Below are positions 1 to 8,446 of a DNA stretch of 35,246 nt, piece by piece. The notes below the pieces were generated by a model. That model was not told the origin of the DNA, did no database searches, and worked only from the letters and a program-made list of their open reading frames with translations. The number at the start of each line of letters is the position of its first letter. Positions within the stretch are counted from its first letter, which is position 1. Made by a program: the position numbers and the translations under genes. The stretch covers positions 1-35,246 of the forward strand of contig NZ_LVJR01000113.1 of assembly GCF_001617365.1 (NCBI RefSeq). The letters run 5' to 3'. Source of the DNA: Rhodanobacter sp. FW104-R8. GTDB lineage: Bacteria; Pseudomonadota; Gammaproteobacteria; Xanthomonadales; Rhodanobacteraceae.

Positions 1-69
1 GGCTGGAGCTGGAGCTGGAGCTGGAGCTGGAGCTGGAGCTGGGGCTGGGGCTGGGGCTGGGGCTGGGGC
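1..69 (-). repeat. Hexanucleotide tandem repeat encoding (Ala-Pro)n in TpsA
   Basis: On the plus strand the repeat unit is GGAGCT, changing to GGGGCT toward the interior. On the coding (minus) strand each unit reads Ala-Pro, giving about eleven AP pairs before the window edge. The unit is six bases, so copy-number slippage would change spacer length without shifting the frame. AP or PA tracts in TpsA proteins are typically extended linkers between the beta-helix stalk and a C-terminal module. Confidence 0.85.
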
Positions 70-2079
70 TGCTGCAGTGATCGTTCCGGTGGTATGGGCG
101 AACACCGGTCCACAGCAATTCAGCGGCAGCGCGTAGGCACCTGCGTTGGGGCCTGCCAAGGTGTAACCGCTATAGGAGATTCCTTTGGCCACACCCACGT
201 CAGGTGAAGCGAAGTTTGCGCTGCTGCCGCTACCGGCGACCAACGTCACCCCTGTCGGGCCACCCGCCAACCCGGTCAGCCGGGTTGCCGTGGTTCCGTC
301 ATAGGTCTTGTCGCCACCGGTGGCGAAAACCAGCATGTATTGAGTGAGTGCCGCGCCCTCGGTGAGAGTGAACTTGGTCGAATAATCCGTGGGTGCCGTA
401 TAGGAAACCGGGTTGTAGTAGATATTGACCGGCGCTTTGGTGACAGCTGCCGGCGGAGCCAAGGGAGCGAATACGACCGTACCGCCCGGGGTACCAGGGC
501 CGATGCCGTTGGTATCGGCGCTCAGGGTCATGCCTAGCGGCAGGCCAAGGCTCCGGGTCGGGTCAGCGGTGCCTCGGGTCAGCGTGAGCGCAGCAAAAAC
601 ATTGACGTTGTTGCCCGCGCACAGCAGCAGGTTGCCGTCCGTCACCGTGATCGCCGCGTCCTGATTGACATCGTGGCCCGCATTGAGCTTGACGCTGCCG
701 TTGGTGGTGGTAATGGCTTTGCCGACGTTGATGTCACGCCCGCAGCAGACCGAAAAATTGCCATCGGTGGCAGTGACCGAAGCGTTGATGTTCACGTCGC
801 GATTGGCATTCAGGGTCAGGGTGGTGGGCGCACCGCTGGCTGTCCAGCTCACCGCATCGTTGATGAATATATCGCCGTTGCCCGTTCCTGTATTGGAGGT
901 AGTGTCGATGGTGATGTTGTTGGTGACCAGCGAAGCCGAGAGCGTTGCGCCTGAAATGTTGTCGGTCGGCGCGCTGCCTACCGTGAAGTCCTGTGGATCA
1001 ATCCGCCACTGTCCGGTCCGTCCCAAGGGCGCGAATGTATTGACCAGCGCTCCGCCGCCGACGTTGACGTGGGCCGCCGAGGTTTCGACCACTCCCCCGG
1101 AACCGCCATTCGGCGCGCTTGCATCCAAGGTCCCGCCGACATCCACGCTGCCGCTTTGCATGTCCCCCAGAAGCATGATCGTGCCACCGTGATTCTCGAT
1201 CGTCTGCGCCTGGATGATCCCGGTGTTGTTGACGACGGTGTCGAGCAGGTTGCCGGCCGCCTGCGTCGTCAGCAGCGCATGACCCCCATCAGCCAGGATC
1301 ATGCCGCCGTTGCTCACCAGCGCATTGACTGCGCCTCGCGATACGGACACGTTCAACAGGCCATCACCTGCCATGTCCAAAGTGATCGCCTCCCCGCCGG
1401 CCAAGGCCACATTGCCCAGCCGGGCCGAGATGACGCCCTGGTTGCTGACCCTGCCTCCCATCATTGCCACATAGCCACCATCGGCTGCATTGATGTGACC
1501 CTGGTTGACGACCGAGCCGGCACTGGCGCCGCTGAATGCGTAGTGCCCAGCCATGAAATCTGCATCGCTGATGCCCAGGGTGGACGCCACCAGGCCGCCC
1601 ACATTCACCGATGCGCCCTTGCCGAACAGGATGCCGTTCGGATTGATCAAGAAGACCTTGCCATTGGCGGTGAGGCTTCCATCGATAAGCGACGAACCAC
1701 CACCCATCACGCGGTTCAATGCCACCGACGTACTGCCGGGTTGCACGAACTGCACAGTATTGCCGGCGCCAATGCTGAAACTCTGCCAATCGATGATGAC
1801 GTTGGCACTGGACTGAACGATCGTCGTGGTGGTGACGTTGCCGCTGATGTTGGCGCGTCCCGCGATTACCACGCCGCCCACGGGATTGGTCGCGTGGACC
1901 ATGGTGGCCAGCGCCAGCATCTGCGATCCGGCCAGCGCCCGCACGGCCAGTGACGCCAAGCCACCGCCCTTGGCGGCGCCCGACCGGGTGTTGATACGAG
2001 GTGGTGGTGTGGCGGTCGCGGAAGGCGATGCTGCGCTAGCGGCGTGTTTGTTCTGGAAAGGACGATCAATGGGTTTCAT
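1..2079 (-). CDS. TpsA-type filamentous haemagglutinin exoprotein (C-terminus cut by window edge)
   Basis: This is the secreted partner of a two-partner secretion system. It would be exported to the periplasm by Sec and threaded to the cell surface by the adjacent TpsB. Reading from the ATG at 2079, the frame is open for 693 codons to the window edge. Seen: a long basic N-terminus followed by an alanine-rich hydrophobic stretch (about residues 40-62), then the haemagglutination-activity/TPS domain with its NPNGILFGKG signature near residue 146. Repetitive Gly/Asn/Val beta-helix sequence follows, then an IDPQDFTVG element near residue 361 and a KTYDGTT (YDG-type) module near residue 588. Two unusual Cys pairs occur (VCCGRD and NCCGP). 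The visible part ends in (Ala-Pro)n. Adhesin, contact toxin or enzyme carrier all remain possible because the C-terminus is missing. Family call is secure; the function is not. Confidence 0.88.
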   Translation of the reverse strand, partial: MKPIDRPFQNKHAASAASPSATATPPPRINTRSGAAKGGGLASLAVRALAGSQMLALATMVHATNPVGGVVIAGRANISGNVTTTTIVQSSANVIIDWQSFSIGAGNTVQFVQPGSTSVALNRVMGGGSSLIDGSLTANGKVFLINPNGILFGKGASVNVGGLVASTLGISDADFMAGHYAFSGASAGSVVNQGHINAADGGYVAMMGGRVSNQGVISARLGNVALAGGEAITLDMAGDGLLNVSVSRGAVNALVSNGGMILADGGHALLTTQAAGNLLDTVVNNTGIIQAQTIENHGGTIMLLGDMQSGSVDVGGTLDASAPNGGSGGVVETSAAHVNVGGGALVNTFAPLGRTGQWRIDPQDFTVGSAPTDNISGATLSASLVTNNITIDTTSNTGTGNGDIFINDAVSWTASGAPTTLTLNANRDVNINASVTATDGNFSVCCGRDINVGKAITTTNGSVKLNAGHDVNQDAAITVTDGNLLLCAGNNVNVFAALTLTRGTADPTRSLGLPLGMTLSADTNGIGPGTPGGTVVFAPLAPPAAVTKAPVNIYYNPVSYTAPTDYSTKFTLTEGAALTQYMLVFATGGDKTYDGTTATRLTGLAGGPTGVTLVAGSGSSANFASPDVGVAKGISYSGYTLAGPNAGAYALPLNCCGPVFAHTTGTITAAAPAPAPAPAPAPAPAPAPAPAPA

Positions 2080-2127
2080 GGCGAATTCTCGAATGCTTTG
2101 AGGGACGTGCGTCGCGGCCGGACGGGA

Positions 2128-3795
2128 TCAGAAGTACTTGACCACCTGAACCCAGAAGCGCCCTGACCTGTCAGGGGCCGATAGAGCCGGACCGCTGCCA
2201 AGCTTCTGCGCGTAGTACATCCTGACCAGGAAATTGCCCGGATCCTCCCAAGTCGCACCGACGCCAACGCTGCTCAGCGTTCTGCTGTTGGGTCCGGGAT
2301 ACCAGGGATGTTCGTTGATCACGACGTGCCCGTTATCCACAAAACCAAGCAGATGCACCTGACCTGGCACATGGCCGGAAAGGCCGGCGAGCAGCAGGCG
2401 CGCTTCCAGGCTGGCCAGGTAGCCATGGTCGCCATAGCCTTCCCCTTGCGGATAGGCGCGGATACCACCCATGCCACCAAGAACCATCTGTTCCGAGGGA
2501 TCCAGATTCTTCGACGCGAGCTGCCCGGTGAAGCTGCCGTACAGCGACACCAGGTCGGTGACACGCTGCAGCCGCGTCACGTCGAACCACAACTTGCCAT
2601 ACCGACCGTTGGACTGCGCACCGATGGCATCCGCAGCTCGTGCCGCAGGCGTGCGGATGTCGACCGAGCCGCCCGAGATGCTTACAAAGAAACTGGTCAA
2701 GCCACCGCCCGCGAAGTTGTCCTGATGGTTGCCGTACAGCTGTGCGGCCGCCACGTGCAACTTTCGCTCATTGACGGAATGAAACAGATCGATGTCGTCC
2801 CGAAGAGTTCTGTCCTCGTAGACGAATCCGGCGGTGAGGTTGGTAGCCCGCGATCGCAGCAGCGGATAGAAACCATAGACGCTGGCCACCTCCGCCGAAC
2901 CGTGCGCGTCGAGCGCTCTGAAGTGCCCGCCCAGTTTGTAGGCAAGCTTGCTGTAGGACACCCCCACCGTGGCCAGACCGATCTGCGTCTGGTAGGACGC
3001 GAGTCCGTAGCGAAGCCCCCTGCCCGACGTCAGCGCACTCACGCTGGCGACGTCGCCACGCCCGAAGGGATCATTGACGTTGACTGTCGCTCCAATGCGG
3101 TACTGGCCGGTATAGGGGTTGCCTGCATTGTCCGCAAACACGCTCCCCGTAACCCGCCGCCCGGGCGTGATATCGACCATCAGATCCGAACTACCCGGAT
3201 CGGTCCCTGGTGCCAGCGTCGAGGAGACCTTCACACCAGGCACATCCGAGAGCAGCAGCAGACGGCTTTCCAATGGCTTGATCGTAATCGGATCGCCACG
3301 GTTCAACCCATCCAGCTTGCTCTGGGCAAGCGTATCGGACAGATTCGTGCTGTTGTGCACGGTCACCTTGCCATATCTGCCTTCGCTGACAGCGATGGTC
3401 ACCGCATTGTCGGAAACCTTCTGTGCCGGCAGATACGCCCGCGCCACAAAGTAGCCTTGACGGTGGTAGAAATCGGTGATGCGAGCAGCCATCTCCTGCA
3501 TATCCGCCAGAGACAACTGTGCCCCAGGCCTGAAGCCGGCGGCAGCCACCAGCTTCGCTTCTGAAAAAACGCGCGCGCCGGTGACGTGCAAGACCATGAC
3601 CCGCACCCTGACCGAGCCCGAATCAGGCGTGGGCTGTGCAGGCGCCTCTTCGATACGGATATCGGGTGCGGTCGGCTGCGATGCCGGGATATGCGGCAGT
3701 TGCTGCAGCTGGCTGCCGGCACCGGGAAGTGCCTGGGCCAGCACACCTTGATTGATTGCCAGCAGTATCAGCGGAAATAGTGCGGCTCTTTTCAT
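2128..3795 (-). CDS. TpsB outer-membrane transporter (ShlB/FhaC/HecB family, Omp85 superfamily)
   Basis: A 16-strand beta-barrel pore that secretes the TpsA encoded 48 bp downstream. The start chosen is the ATG at 3795, because an AGGA lies 8 bp upstream and the product begins MKR plus a hydrophobic signal peptide ending near AQA. An in-frame ATG at 3804 has no spacing left for a ribosome site. After the signal peptide comes a Pro/Gln-rich linker (cf. the plug helix and linker), then POTRA-type sequence from roughly residue 65 to 215 (YFVARAYLPAQ, SEGRYGKV). The C-terminal barrel contains GGIRAYPQGEGYGD, equivalent to the VRGY motif of loop 6 in FhaC, and the protein ends in a terminal Phe (VVKYF), as expected for an outer-membrane barrel. 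About 555 aa is normal for the family. Confidence 0.93.
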   Translation of the reverse strand: MKRAALFPLILLAINQGVLAQALPGAGSQLQQLPHIPASQPTAPDIRIEEAPAQPTPDSGSVRVRVMVLHVTGARVFSEAKLVAAAGFRPGAQLSLADMQEMAARITDFYHRQGYFVARAYLPAQKVSDNAVTIAVSEGRYGKVTVHNSTNLSDTLAQSKLDGLNRGDPITIKPLESRLLLLSDVPGVKVSSTLAPGTDPGSSDLMVDITPGRRVTGSVFADNAGNPYTGQYRIGATVNVNDPFGRGDVASVSALTSGRGLRYGLASYQTQIGLATVGVSYSKLAYKLGGHFRALDAHGSAEVASVYGFYPLLRSRATNLTAGFVYEDRTLRDDIDLFHSVNERKLHVAAAQLYGNHQDNFAGGGLTSFFVSISGGSVDIRTPAARAADAIGAQSNGRYGKLWFDVTRLQRVTDLVSLYGSFTGQLASKNLDPSEQMVLGGMGGIRAYPQGEGYGDHGYLASLEARLLLAGLSGHVPGQVHLLGFVDNGHVVINEHPWYPGPNSRTLSSVGVGATWEDPGNFLVRMYYAQKLGSGPALSAPDRSGRFWVQVVKYF

Positions 3796-3804
3796 GACAG
3801 ACAT

Positions 3805-4378
3805 CCTGGCGAGGGCTTCGCTTACCTATATGCGTGGCCCTGCGGCAAAGACGCTGATAGGTTCTGCGGCGGCAAATTTCGGGGCGACGGACGCAGTTCT
3901 GGGTTCCGCGACATGAAATCAGGTCACGAACAGCCCGTGCGCCATCACCATGTAGTGAGGCCACTTCAAATTGACGATAGAGAGTGCGAGGAAACGCTGG
4001 CGATGCCGGACCTCCGCCATCGAAAACGCAGCCGTCAATCAAGCCTTTGAGCTCTTACCGAAGCGATCTGCTTCATGAATTCGCCGGTGCCCCCTTGCGC
4101 CAGCCACACGAAACATCTGCGTCGTTTGCGCCCTTCCCTAGAATCTGGAGCGACAGAGTTCTATTGAGGCCGAACACATGCGTGTCACGATAGGACGTCC
4201 TTTGTGCAGCCGACGTGAGTCCATTCGCCATGGCACCATCGAAAGTGAGATGGCCGTTTCACATGTGTCTTGCGCACAACCGGCAAGCGGACAAAGTTCG
4301 TCCGTTACCCGTGACATCCCCCATCCGAGCAGCGCGACGCTTCGAACCTCGGGTACCGCGATCTTTTTTATCCATCGA
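3805..4378. other. Intergenic stretch upstream of the tps operon, no gene recognised
   Basis: About 570 bp between the start of TpsB and the 3' end of the DUF6348-like gene. No reading frame here gives a credible protein. The region should contain the tps promoter, but no convincing -35/-10 pair is seen on the minus strand. On the plus strand a TAGAAT hexamer at 4138-4143 resembles a -10 box, yet nothing recognisable lies downstream of it; it may be fortuitous or belong to an unannotated RNA. Confidence 0.5.
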
Positions 4379-5023
4379 TCAGTAGTCGCGCACGTCCAGC
4401 AGCAGGAAGCAGCGTGCGCTGTAGTCGCCGCCGTGCGGCCACGGAACGGCGGTCAATGCCAGCGTTCCCGCCGTCCATGGTTCGTTGTCGAGCAGCGCCT
4501 CGCAGCACGAATCGCCCTCGGCGCCATGGCTGTGCACCAGCCGCAGCCAGTGCAGTTCGGGGGTCAACGCCTCGTGTTTCAGTGCCGCCTCGATCGACAG
4601 CAGCGCTTCGGCCGGCATGCTCGCGGCGTCCGCGCCGCGCACGCTGAACGGGCCGATGAACACGTCCCACGTGCGCACGCCGATATCCCACGCGGCGATT
4701 CGCATCTTGCGGTCGTCGGTGACGTACCAGCAGGCGGCCAGCAGTGGGTGGAACACATTCTGCTCCAAGGTGCGCAGCGCGTCGCGGCAACCGGCTTCGC
4801 CGTCGCCGATGCCGGCGAAGCTCTCCTCGATGCGGCGCTCCTCGTCCAGCACCACGTCGACATCCAGGCGCCCCGGCTCGCCCGCCTCGCCCTCGTGCCA
4901 CTGGGCGCGGATTGCCGGGAAATCACCGTCGGTGACCAGCCAGCCGTCCTCGCCCGCATCGAGTTCCACGTCGTGGCGTTCGAACAACCGCAACAAGTAT
5001 TTCTGCAACGCTGCGCTGTCCAT
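4379..5023 (-). CDS. DUF6348-like cytoplasmic protein of unknown function
   Basis: A 214-aa soluble protein with no signal peptide or membrane segment. From memory the pattern resembles DUF6348: an N-terminal HDVELDAGEDGWLV block, a central LDVDVVLDEERRIEESFAGIG block, then ALLDNEPW and a C-terminal WPHGGDYSARCFLLL. No catalytic motif stands out. The start at 5023 is preferred over an upstream in-frame ATG at 5131, because a GGGAG sits 5 bp upstream and the longer version would overlap the metallopeptidase by about 100 bp. Only 2 bp separate it from the stop of the metallopeptidase gene, so the two are almost certainly co-transcribed. Homologues of this family are often of unknown function; the DUF assignment is my recollection, not a search result. 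Confidence 0.72.
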   Translation of the reverse strand: MDSAALQKYLLRLFERHDVELDAGEDGWLVTDGDFPAIRAQWHEGEAGEPGRLDVDVVLDEERRIEESFAGIGDGEAGCRDALRTLEQNVFHPLLAACWYVTDDRKMRIAAWDIGVRTWDVFIGPFSVRGADAASMPAEALLSIEAALKHEALTPELHWLRLVHSHGAEGDSCCEALLDNEPWTAGTLALTAVPWPHGGDYSARCFLLLDVRDY

Positions 5024-5025
5024 CG

Positions 5026-5544
5026 TCACTCCCGGTTGCCCGCGGCGTTCGTCGAAGGCAGTTCGCGCCAGGTCAGGTAGACACGCAGGTCGAACTCCCA
5101 CTGGTGGTAGTCCGGCAGCATGTACGTGCACACCTGGTAGAACGCCTTGTTGTGATCGAGCTCCTTCAGGTGCGCCAGTTCGTGCACCACGATCATCTGC
5201 AGGAACTCCGGCGCGGCGGCCTTGAACAGGCTGGCCACGCGGATCTCCTTCTTCGCCTTGAGCTTGCCGCCCTGCACGCGCGAGATCGCGGTGTGCAGGC
5301 CCAGCGCGTTGCGCAGCACGTCGAGCTTGCTGTCGTACAGCACCTTGTCGATGCCCGGCGCGTTCTTCAGGTGCTGCTGCTTCAACACCGCCACGTAGGC
5401 GTACAGCGCCTTGTCGCTCTGCACCTCATGGCGGTCCGGATAACGCTTCGCCAGGTGCTCGCCCAGGCGCTCCTGCGCGATCAGGTCGCGCACCTTGTCC
5501 TGCAAGGTGGCGGGGTAGGCCTGGAGATATTTGAGCGGGATCAT
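5026..5544 (-). CDS. YgjP-like M48-type zinc metallopeptidase (DUF45)
   Basis: A 172-aa protein with a HELAH zinc motif at residues 121-125 and a further His at 131 (HELAHLKELDH), the arrangement of the YgjP/WLM metal-dependent hydrolase group. There is no signal peptide, so it should be cytoplasmic. It is somewhat shorter than many YgjP proteins (about 230 aa), and its N-terminal half is helical and Lys/Gln-rich. The true substrate of this group is not established. It is transcribed with the DUF6348-like gene and is divergent from the VOC gene, with 59 bp between the two start codons. Confidence 0.8.
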   Translation of the reverse strand: MIPLKYLQAYPATLQDKVRDLIAQERLGEHLAKRYPDRHEVQSDKALYAYVAVLKQQHLKNAPGIDKVLYDSKLDVLRNALGLHTAISRVQGGKLKAKKEIRVASLFKAAAPEFLQMIVVHELAHLKELDHNKAFYQVCTYMLPDYHQWEFDLRVYLTWRELPSTNAAGNRE

Positions 5545-5603
5545 GCGGCGTATTCTCGTACTGCATCGCTGCGCACGTATCGACCACCCGACGGAGGCAT
5601 CCC

Positions 5604-5987
5604 ATGCACCACAGCCGACTCTGCACCATCGTCATCGACTGCCAGGTCGACGAGCTCGCGCCGGTCACCGATTTCTGGAGCCGGGCGCTGGGCAAGCCGA
5701 TCGCCAGCGTCGATCAGGACGGCGACGGCAAGTACGCGGAGCTGCAGACCGCCCCCGACGAACCGATCATCCTGCTGCAGAAGGTGGATCATGCCAGCCG
5801 CGTGCACCTGGACATCGAGACCGACGACCTCGACGCCGAGGTGGCGCGGCTGGAGCAGCTGGGCGCACGCTGCATCGCGTTCGTGCGCGGGCGCTGGTGG
5901 GTGCTGGAGGCGCCGAGCGGCCATCGCTTCTGCGTGGTGCGCCGGCAGCGCGAGGCATTCGGCCCGCACCTCAACCGCTGGGAGTGA
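5604..5987 (+). CDS. VOC family (glyoxalase-like) protein
   Basis: A 127-aa single-domain protein of the vicinal-oxygen-chelate superfamily: beta-alpha-beta-beta-beta modules with DELAPVTDFWSRALGK at the start, HLDIETDDLDAEVARLEQLGA in the middle and VLEAPSGHRFCVVR near the end. These match the Glyoxalase_6-like pattern common in resistance and lyase relatives. GGAGG lies 6 bp before the ATG. The substrate cannot be inferred. It stands alone, divergent from the metallopeptidase operon and convergent with the secreted protein gene, sharing a hairpin terminator region. Confidence 0.85.
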   Translation: MHHSRLCTIVIDCQVDELAPVTDFWSRALGKPIASVDQDGDGKYAELQTAPDEPIILLQKVDHASRVHLDIETDDLDAEVARLEQLGARCIAFVRGRWWVLEAPSGHRFCVVRRQREAFGPHLNRWE

Positions 5988-6021
5988 GGCCCCGCGAAGC
6001 CGCCGGCGGTGAATGACCCGC

Positions 6022-6049
6022 AAAAAAACGAGGCCGCCCGAAGGCGGCC
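6022..6049 (-). terminator. Rho-independent terminator for the 531-aa secreted protein gene, possibly bidirectional
   Basis: A perfect 7-bp GC stem (6032-6038 pairing with 6043-6049) with a 4-base CGAA loop on the plus strand. Read on the minus strand it is followed, after a short TCG, by a run of seven T (6022-6028). On the plus strand only a weak T-rich stretch follows, so it may also help end the VOC transcript. Confidence 0.8.
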
Positions 6050-6074
6050 CCGTCTCCTTTCGTCTGCAAGACTC

Positions 6075-6099
6075 CCGTCCCGCACTGCGTGCGGGACGG
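6075..6099. repeat. Perfect 11-bp stem hairpin just after the stop of the secreted protein gene
   Basis: CCGTCCCGCAC at 6075-6085 pairs perfectly with 6089-6099 around a 3-base TGC loop. It lies 11 bp beyond the stop of the 531-aa gene and 25 bp before the U-tract terminator, so the mRNA 3' end carries two stacked hairpins. It has no U tract of its own. Confidence 0.7.
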
Positions 6100-6109
6100 A
6101 AGCTCCGAC

Positions 6110-7705
6110 TTACTGGCAGGTCGGGAACTTGAACGACGCGATCCGCGTGCTCCAGTTGAACGCACCGGTGGTGTTCAGGTACTCGCTGGTGTACCAGAAC
6201 GTGCAGTCGTCCACCGGATCGATGGTCATCGCACTGTAGTCGCCCCAGCGCGACAGGTTGCTGCCGCTCTGCGAGCCCAGGCCTTCGATGATGCTGTTCT
6301 CGGCCTGCATGGTGCTCAGCGCATCGGTCGCCAGGCGGCCGGTGTAGCGGATGGCCGGATGGATGCCGCTGCTGGAAGCGCTGTAACCCAGCGCCATGTT
6401 GCCCTGCTTGTCCATCGCCACCGAGCCCAGCCAGCGATAGGTGTTGTCGGGCGAGAAGGTGGACTGCTGGTAGACCACCGGCGTGGTGCCCGGGCTGCGG
6501 ACTTCGTACCAGCGCACGCCTGTGTACGGGTTCTGCCTGGTCGTGCCGACCTTCACCGAGTGGGTGACCACCAGCGATTCGTGGTCGGTGAAGTGGCGGT
6601 AGGCCAGGCGGAACATCAGGCGGTCGGCCAGCGAGTCTAGCTTCTGCGATACGCCAGCCTGCGGCACGCAGGTGCCGCCGCCGCACGCCGTGGCGAACGA
6701 TGCCACCGGGATGGCGACCGGGCCGGTCAGCGTGGTGTTGGCGGTGTTGCTCCAGTCGACGTGGAACTTCCACAGGTTGAGCTGGTTCGCGGTGAAGTTC
6801 ATCAGGTAGTTCGGCGAACCCGCCGGCGGCGCGGTGGAGCCGTCCAGGTCGGCCGGCAGCACGCCACCGTAGGAGGTGGAGAGCTGGAAGCACTGCTGGG
6901 TGGCCGCGGCGCCGCTCAACATGGCATTGCGGTCGTAGGCGCACAGCTTCGCGCCGGCGAACGTGTTGCCGTTGAACATGTTGAACGTCTCGTAGTACGC
7001 ATCCGGCCACACACCCATCTTCGGGTAGTCCGGGAACGTGCTGCCGTACGGGAACGCGTAGCGGTAGTAGGCACCGGTGGCGTCGCTGGTGGCGGAGACC
7101 GCCACGCACTCGAAGTAGGGCGCGGCGGTGACCGCGAACTGCGAGATCACCCAGCGACCGGCTGCCTTGTCGTAGACCACGGTGGCATCACCGTCGTTGT
7201 CCGCTTCGCAAGGACCGCCGAAGCCGGACCACAGGGTCTTGGTGAGCACCGGGCCGTAGGTCACCGACTTGGTCGCCTTGTCGAACACCGCAAAGCCGCT
7301 GTTGACGATCTGCACGTACTGGGTCGCCCCGACGGCACCGTTGGTATCGGGCGGCGCACTGTTCACGGTGAACGTGCCTTGCGGCCCGCTGAAGCCATTG
7401 CCGACGCCATCGATGCCGGAACCGAGCGTGGGCGCGGCAACGCCGGTGGTCGTGCTTTGCACGGCGCCGTCGCTCGGGGTGCCGGGGCCATCCAGCCAGG
7501 GCAGCGGGCGTGCCGGATGGTTGCGCCCGCTCTTGGAGAAATCGTCCGGCCGCGGCATGGTGCCGCGCAGCGAATGCAGCGTGTCGTGTTTCGCCGAAGT
7601 GACTTCGGGTGATCCGATGGTGTCGGCGCGGGCGGTGCCCACGGCGGCCAGGCTGACGGCTGCGCACAGCACGACGCCCACGCCTCCCAATTTGCATGGT
7701 GACAT
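6110..7705 (-). CDS. Secreted protein of unknown function, probably beta-propeller-like
   Basis: A 531-aa protein. An N-terminal signal peptide (hydrophobic residues about 8-25, cleavage after ARA) predicts Sec export. The mature protein is rich in Gly, Ser, Thr and aromatic residues, with repeated blocks such as PPDTNGAVGATQYVQIVN, GDATVVYDKAAGRWVISQF, WLGSVAMDKQGNMALGYS and SRWGDYSAMTIDPVDDCTFWY. These recur at blade-like intervals, as in propeller proteins of soil bacteria. Several Cys residues (CGGGTC, CEAD, DDC) could form disulphides. I do not recognise a catalytic motif. The ATG at 7705 has a strong GGAGG 7 bp upstream. It is monocistronic, with the tandem hairpins at its 3' end. Confidence 0.82.
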   Translation of the reverse strand: MSPCKLGGVGVVLCAAVSLAAVGTARADTIGSPEVTSAKHDTLHSLRGTMPRPDDFSKSGRNHPARPLPWLDGPGTPSDGAVQSTTTGVAAPTLGSGIDGVGNGFSGPQGTFTVNSAPPDTNGAVGATQYVQIVNSGFAVFDKATKSVTYGPVLTKTLWSGFGGPCEADNDGDATVVYDKAAGRWVISQFAVTAAPYFECVAVSATSDATGAYYRYAFPYGSTFPDYPKMGVWPDAYYETFNMFNGNTFAGAKLCAYDRNAMLSGAAATQQCFQLSTSYGGVLPADLDGSTAPPAGSPNYLMNFTANQLNLWKFHVDWSNTANTTLTGPVAIPVASFATACGGGTCVPQAGVSQKLDSLADRLMFRLAYRHFTDHESLVVTHSVKVGTTRQNPYTGVRWYEVRSPGTTPVVYQQSTFSPDNTYRWLGSVAMDKQGNMALGYSASSSGIHPAIRYTGRLATDALSTMQAENSIIEGLGSQSGSNLSRWGDYSAMTIDPVDDCTFWYTSEYLNTTGAFNWSTRIASFKFPTCQ

Positions 7706-8081
7706 GTATTCCCCTCCAGTGAAGATGCATGGATCTGTCTAATGGATCGGATCACGCATACGGCACCCGCACGGCTGACAATCGGGCGCTACGCGCAAAC
7801 CGATGACGACCAGCCGTCCCGCGACATGCTTGTCATGGCTCCCCACGGCTGGCGGCCGAGTATCCCACGGAAAATCCTGCCGGTGACCGGCAAGTGCATG
7901 ATTCGCAAGATATTACGATACGCTTTGTGCGCCACTGCCGATTCCCTGCGGACAGACCCACGGCCCGGGGATGGATGCCGATGCCGCGTGGCCGGTTTGC
8001 GGTCGCGGGCGCCGTTCGAGCCGCGATGCGTCCGCTGCTGGCCGGGATATCGACCACGCCGGACGCATCGCTCGGCCCGGC
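7706..8081. other. Intergenic stretch, promoter region of the secreted protein gene
   Basis: About 375 bp with no credible gene on either strand. It contains a 15-bp palindrome TGCCGGTGACCGGCA at 7878-7892. An AT-richer patch follows at about 7903-7930, in an otherwise GC-rich area. The gene to the right (8082-8408) ends here, so this stretch holds its 3' end and the 5' leader of the 531-aa gene. I see no clear -35/-10 pair. Confidence 0.45.
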
Positions 8082-8408
8082 TCAGCCCGCGCCGCGGCGG
8101 AAGATGACGTGGCGCACGATCATCGCCACCGCCAGCACGGCGACGCAGGCGCCATAGCCGTACAACGCCGGCAGCACCTGCTGCCAGATCGCGCCGCTGG
8201 CCGGACCGAACTCGCCGGCGACCGGCTTCCCGGCTCCCTCGAATCCCAGCACGGCGCCTTGCACCGTGGCCACCGCGGCCAGCAGCAGGGCGGTGAAATC
8301 GAAGATCCGCCGCCCCGACGTGCGCGGCAGGTTCTTCGGGTAGGCCCAGTAGGCCCAGCCGAGAATCAGCAGCCACGGGGCGAGCAGCAGGATGGCGAGA
8401 AAGCGCAT
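8082..8408 (-). CDS. Small three-helix inner-membrane protein of unknown function
   Basis: A 108-aa protein with three hydrophobic segments at about residues 3-23, 35-56 and 78-103, and a basic C-terminus (RHVIFRRGAG). Basic residues after the first segment (KNLPRTSGRR) suggest that loop is cytoplasmic. It begins 38 bp after the trpS stop on the same strand and is probably co-transcribed with it. The ribosome site is weak. No family is recognised. Confidence 0.75.
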   Translation of the reverse strand: MRFLAILLLAPWLLILGWAYWAYPKNLPRTSGRRIFDFTALLLAAVATVQGAVLGFEGAGKPVAGEFGPASGAIWQQVLPALYGYGACVAVLAVAMIVRHVIFRRGAG

Positions 8409-8446
8409 GGGTTACGGACTCTGCGGAAAAGGGGACACGCCGCGCA

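Noticed and set aside
1..72. CRISPR-like repeat at the left edge
   Set aside because: The unit is only 6 bp without spacers and is in-frame Ala-Pro coding sequence.
1069..1953. Plus-strand frame over the TpsA gene
   Set aside because: His/Asp/Ala-rich shadow; the minus-strand frame carries the recognisable TPS domain.
4178..5080. A 300-aa plus-strand gene starting MRVTIGRPLC
   Set aside because: From about 4380 it is antisense to the DUF6348-like gene, and the first 65 residues have no recognisable pattern or ribosome site.
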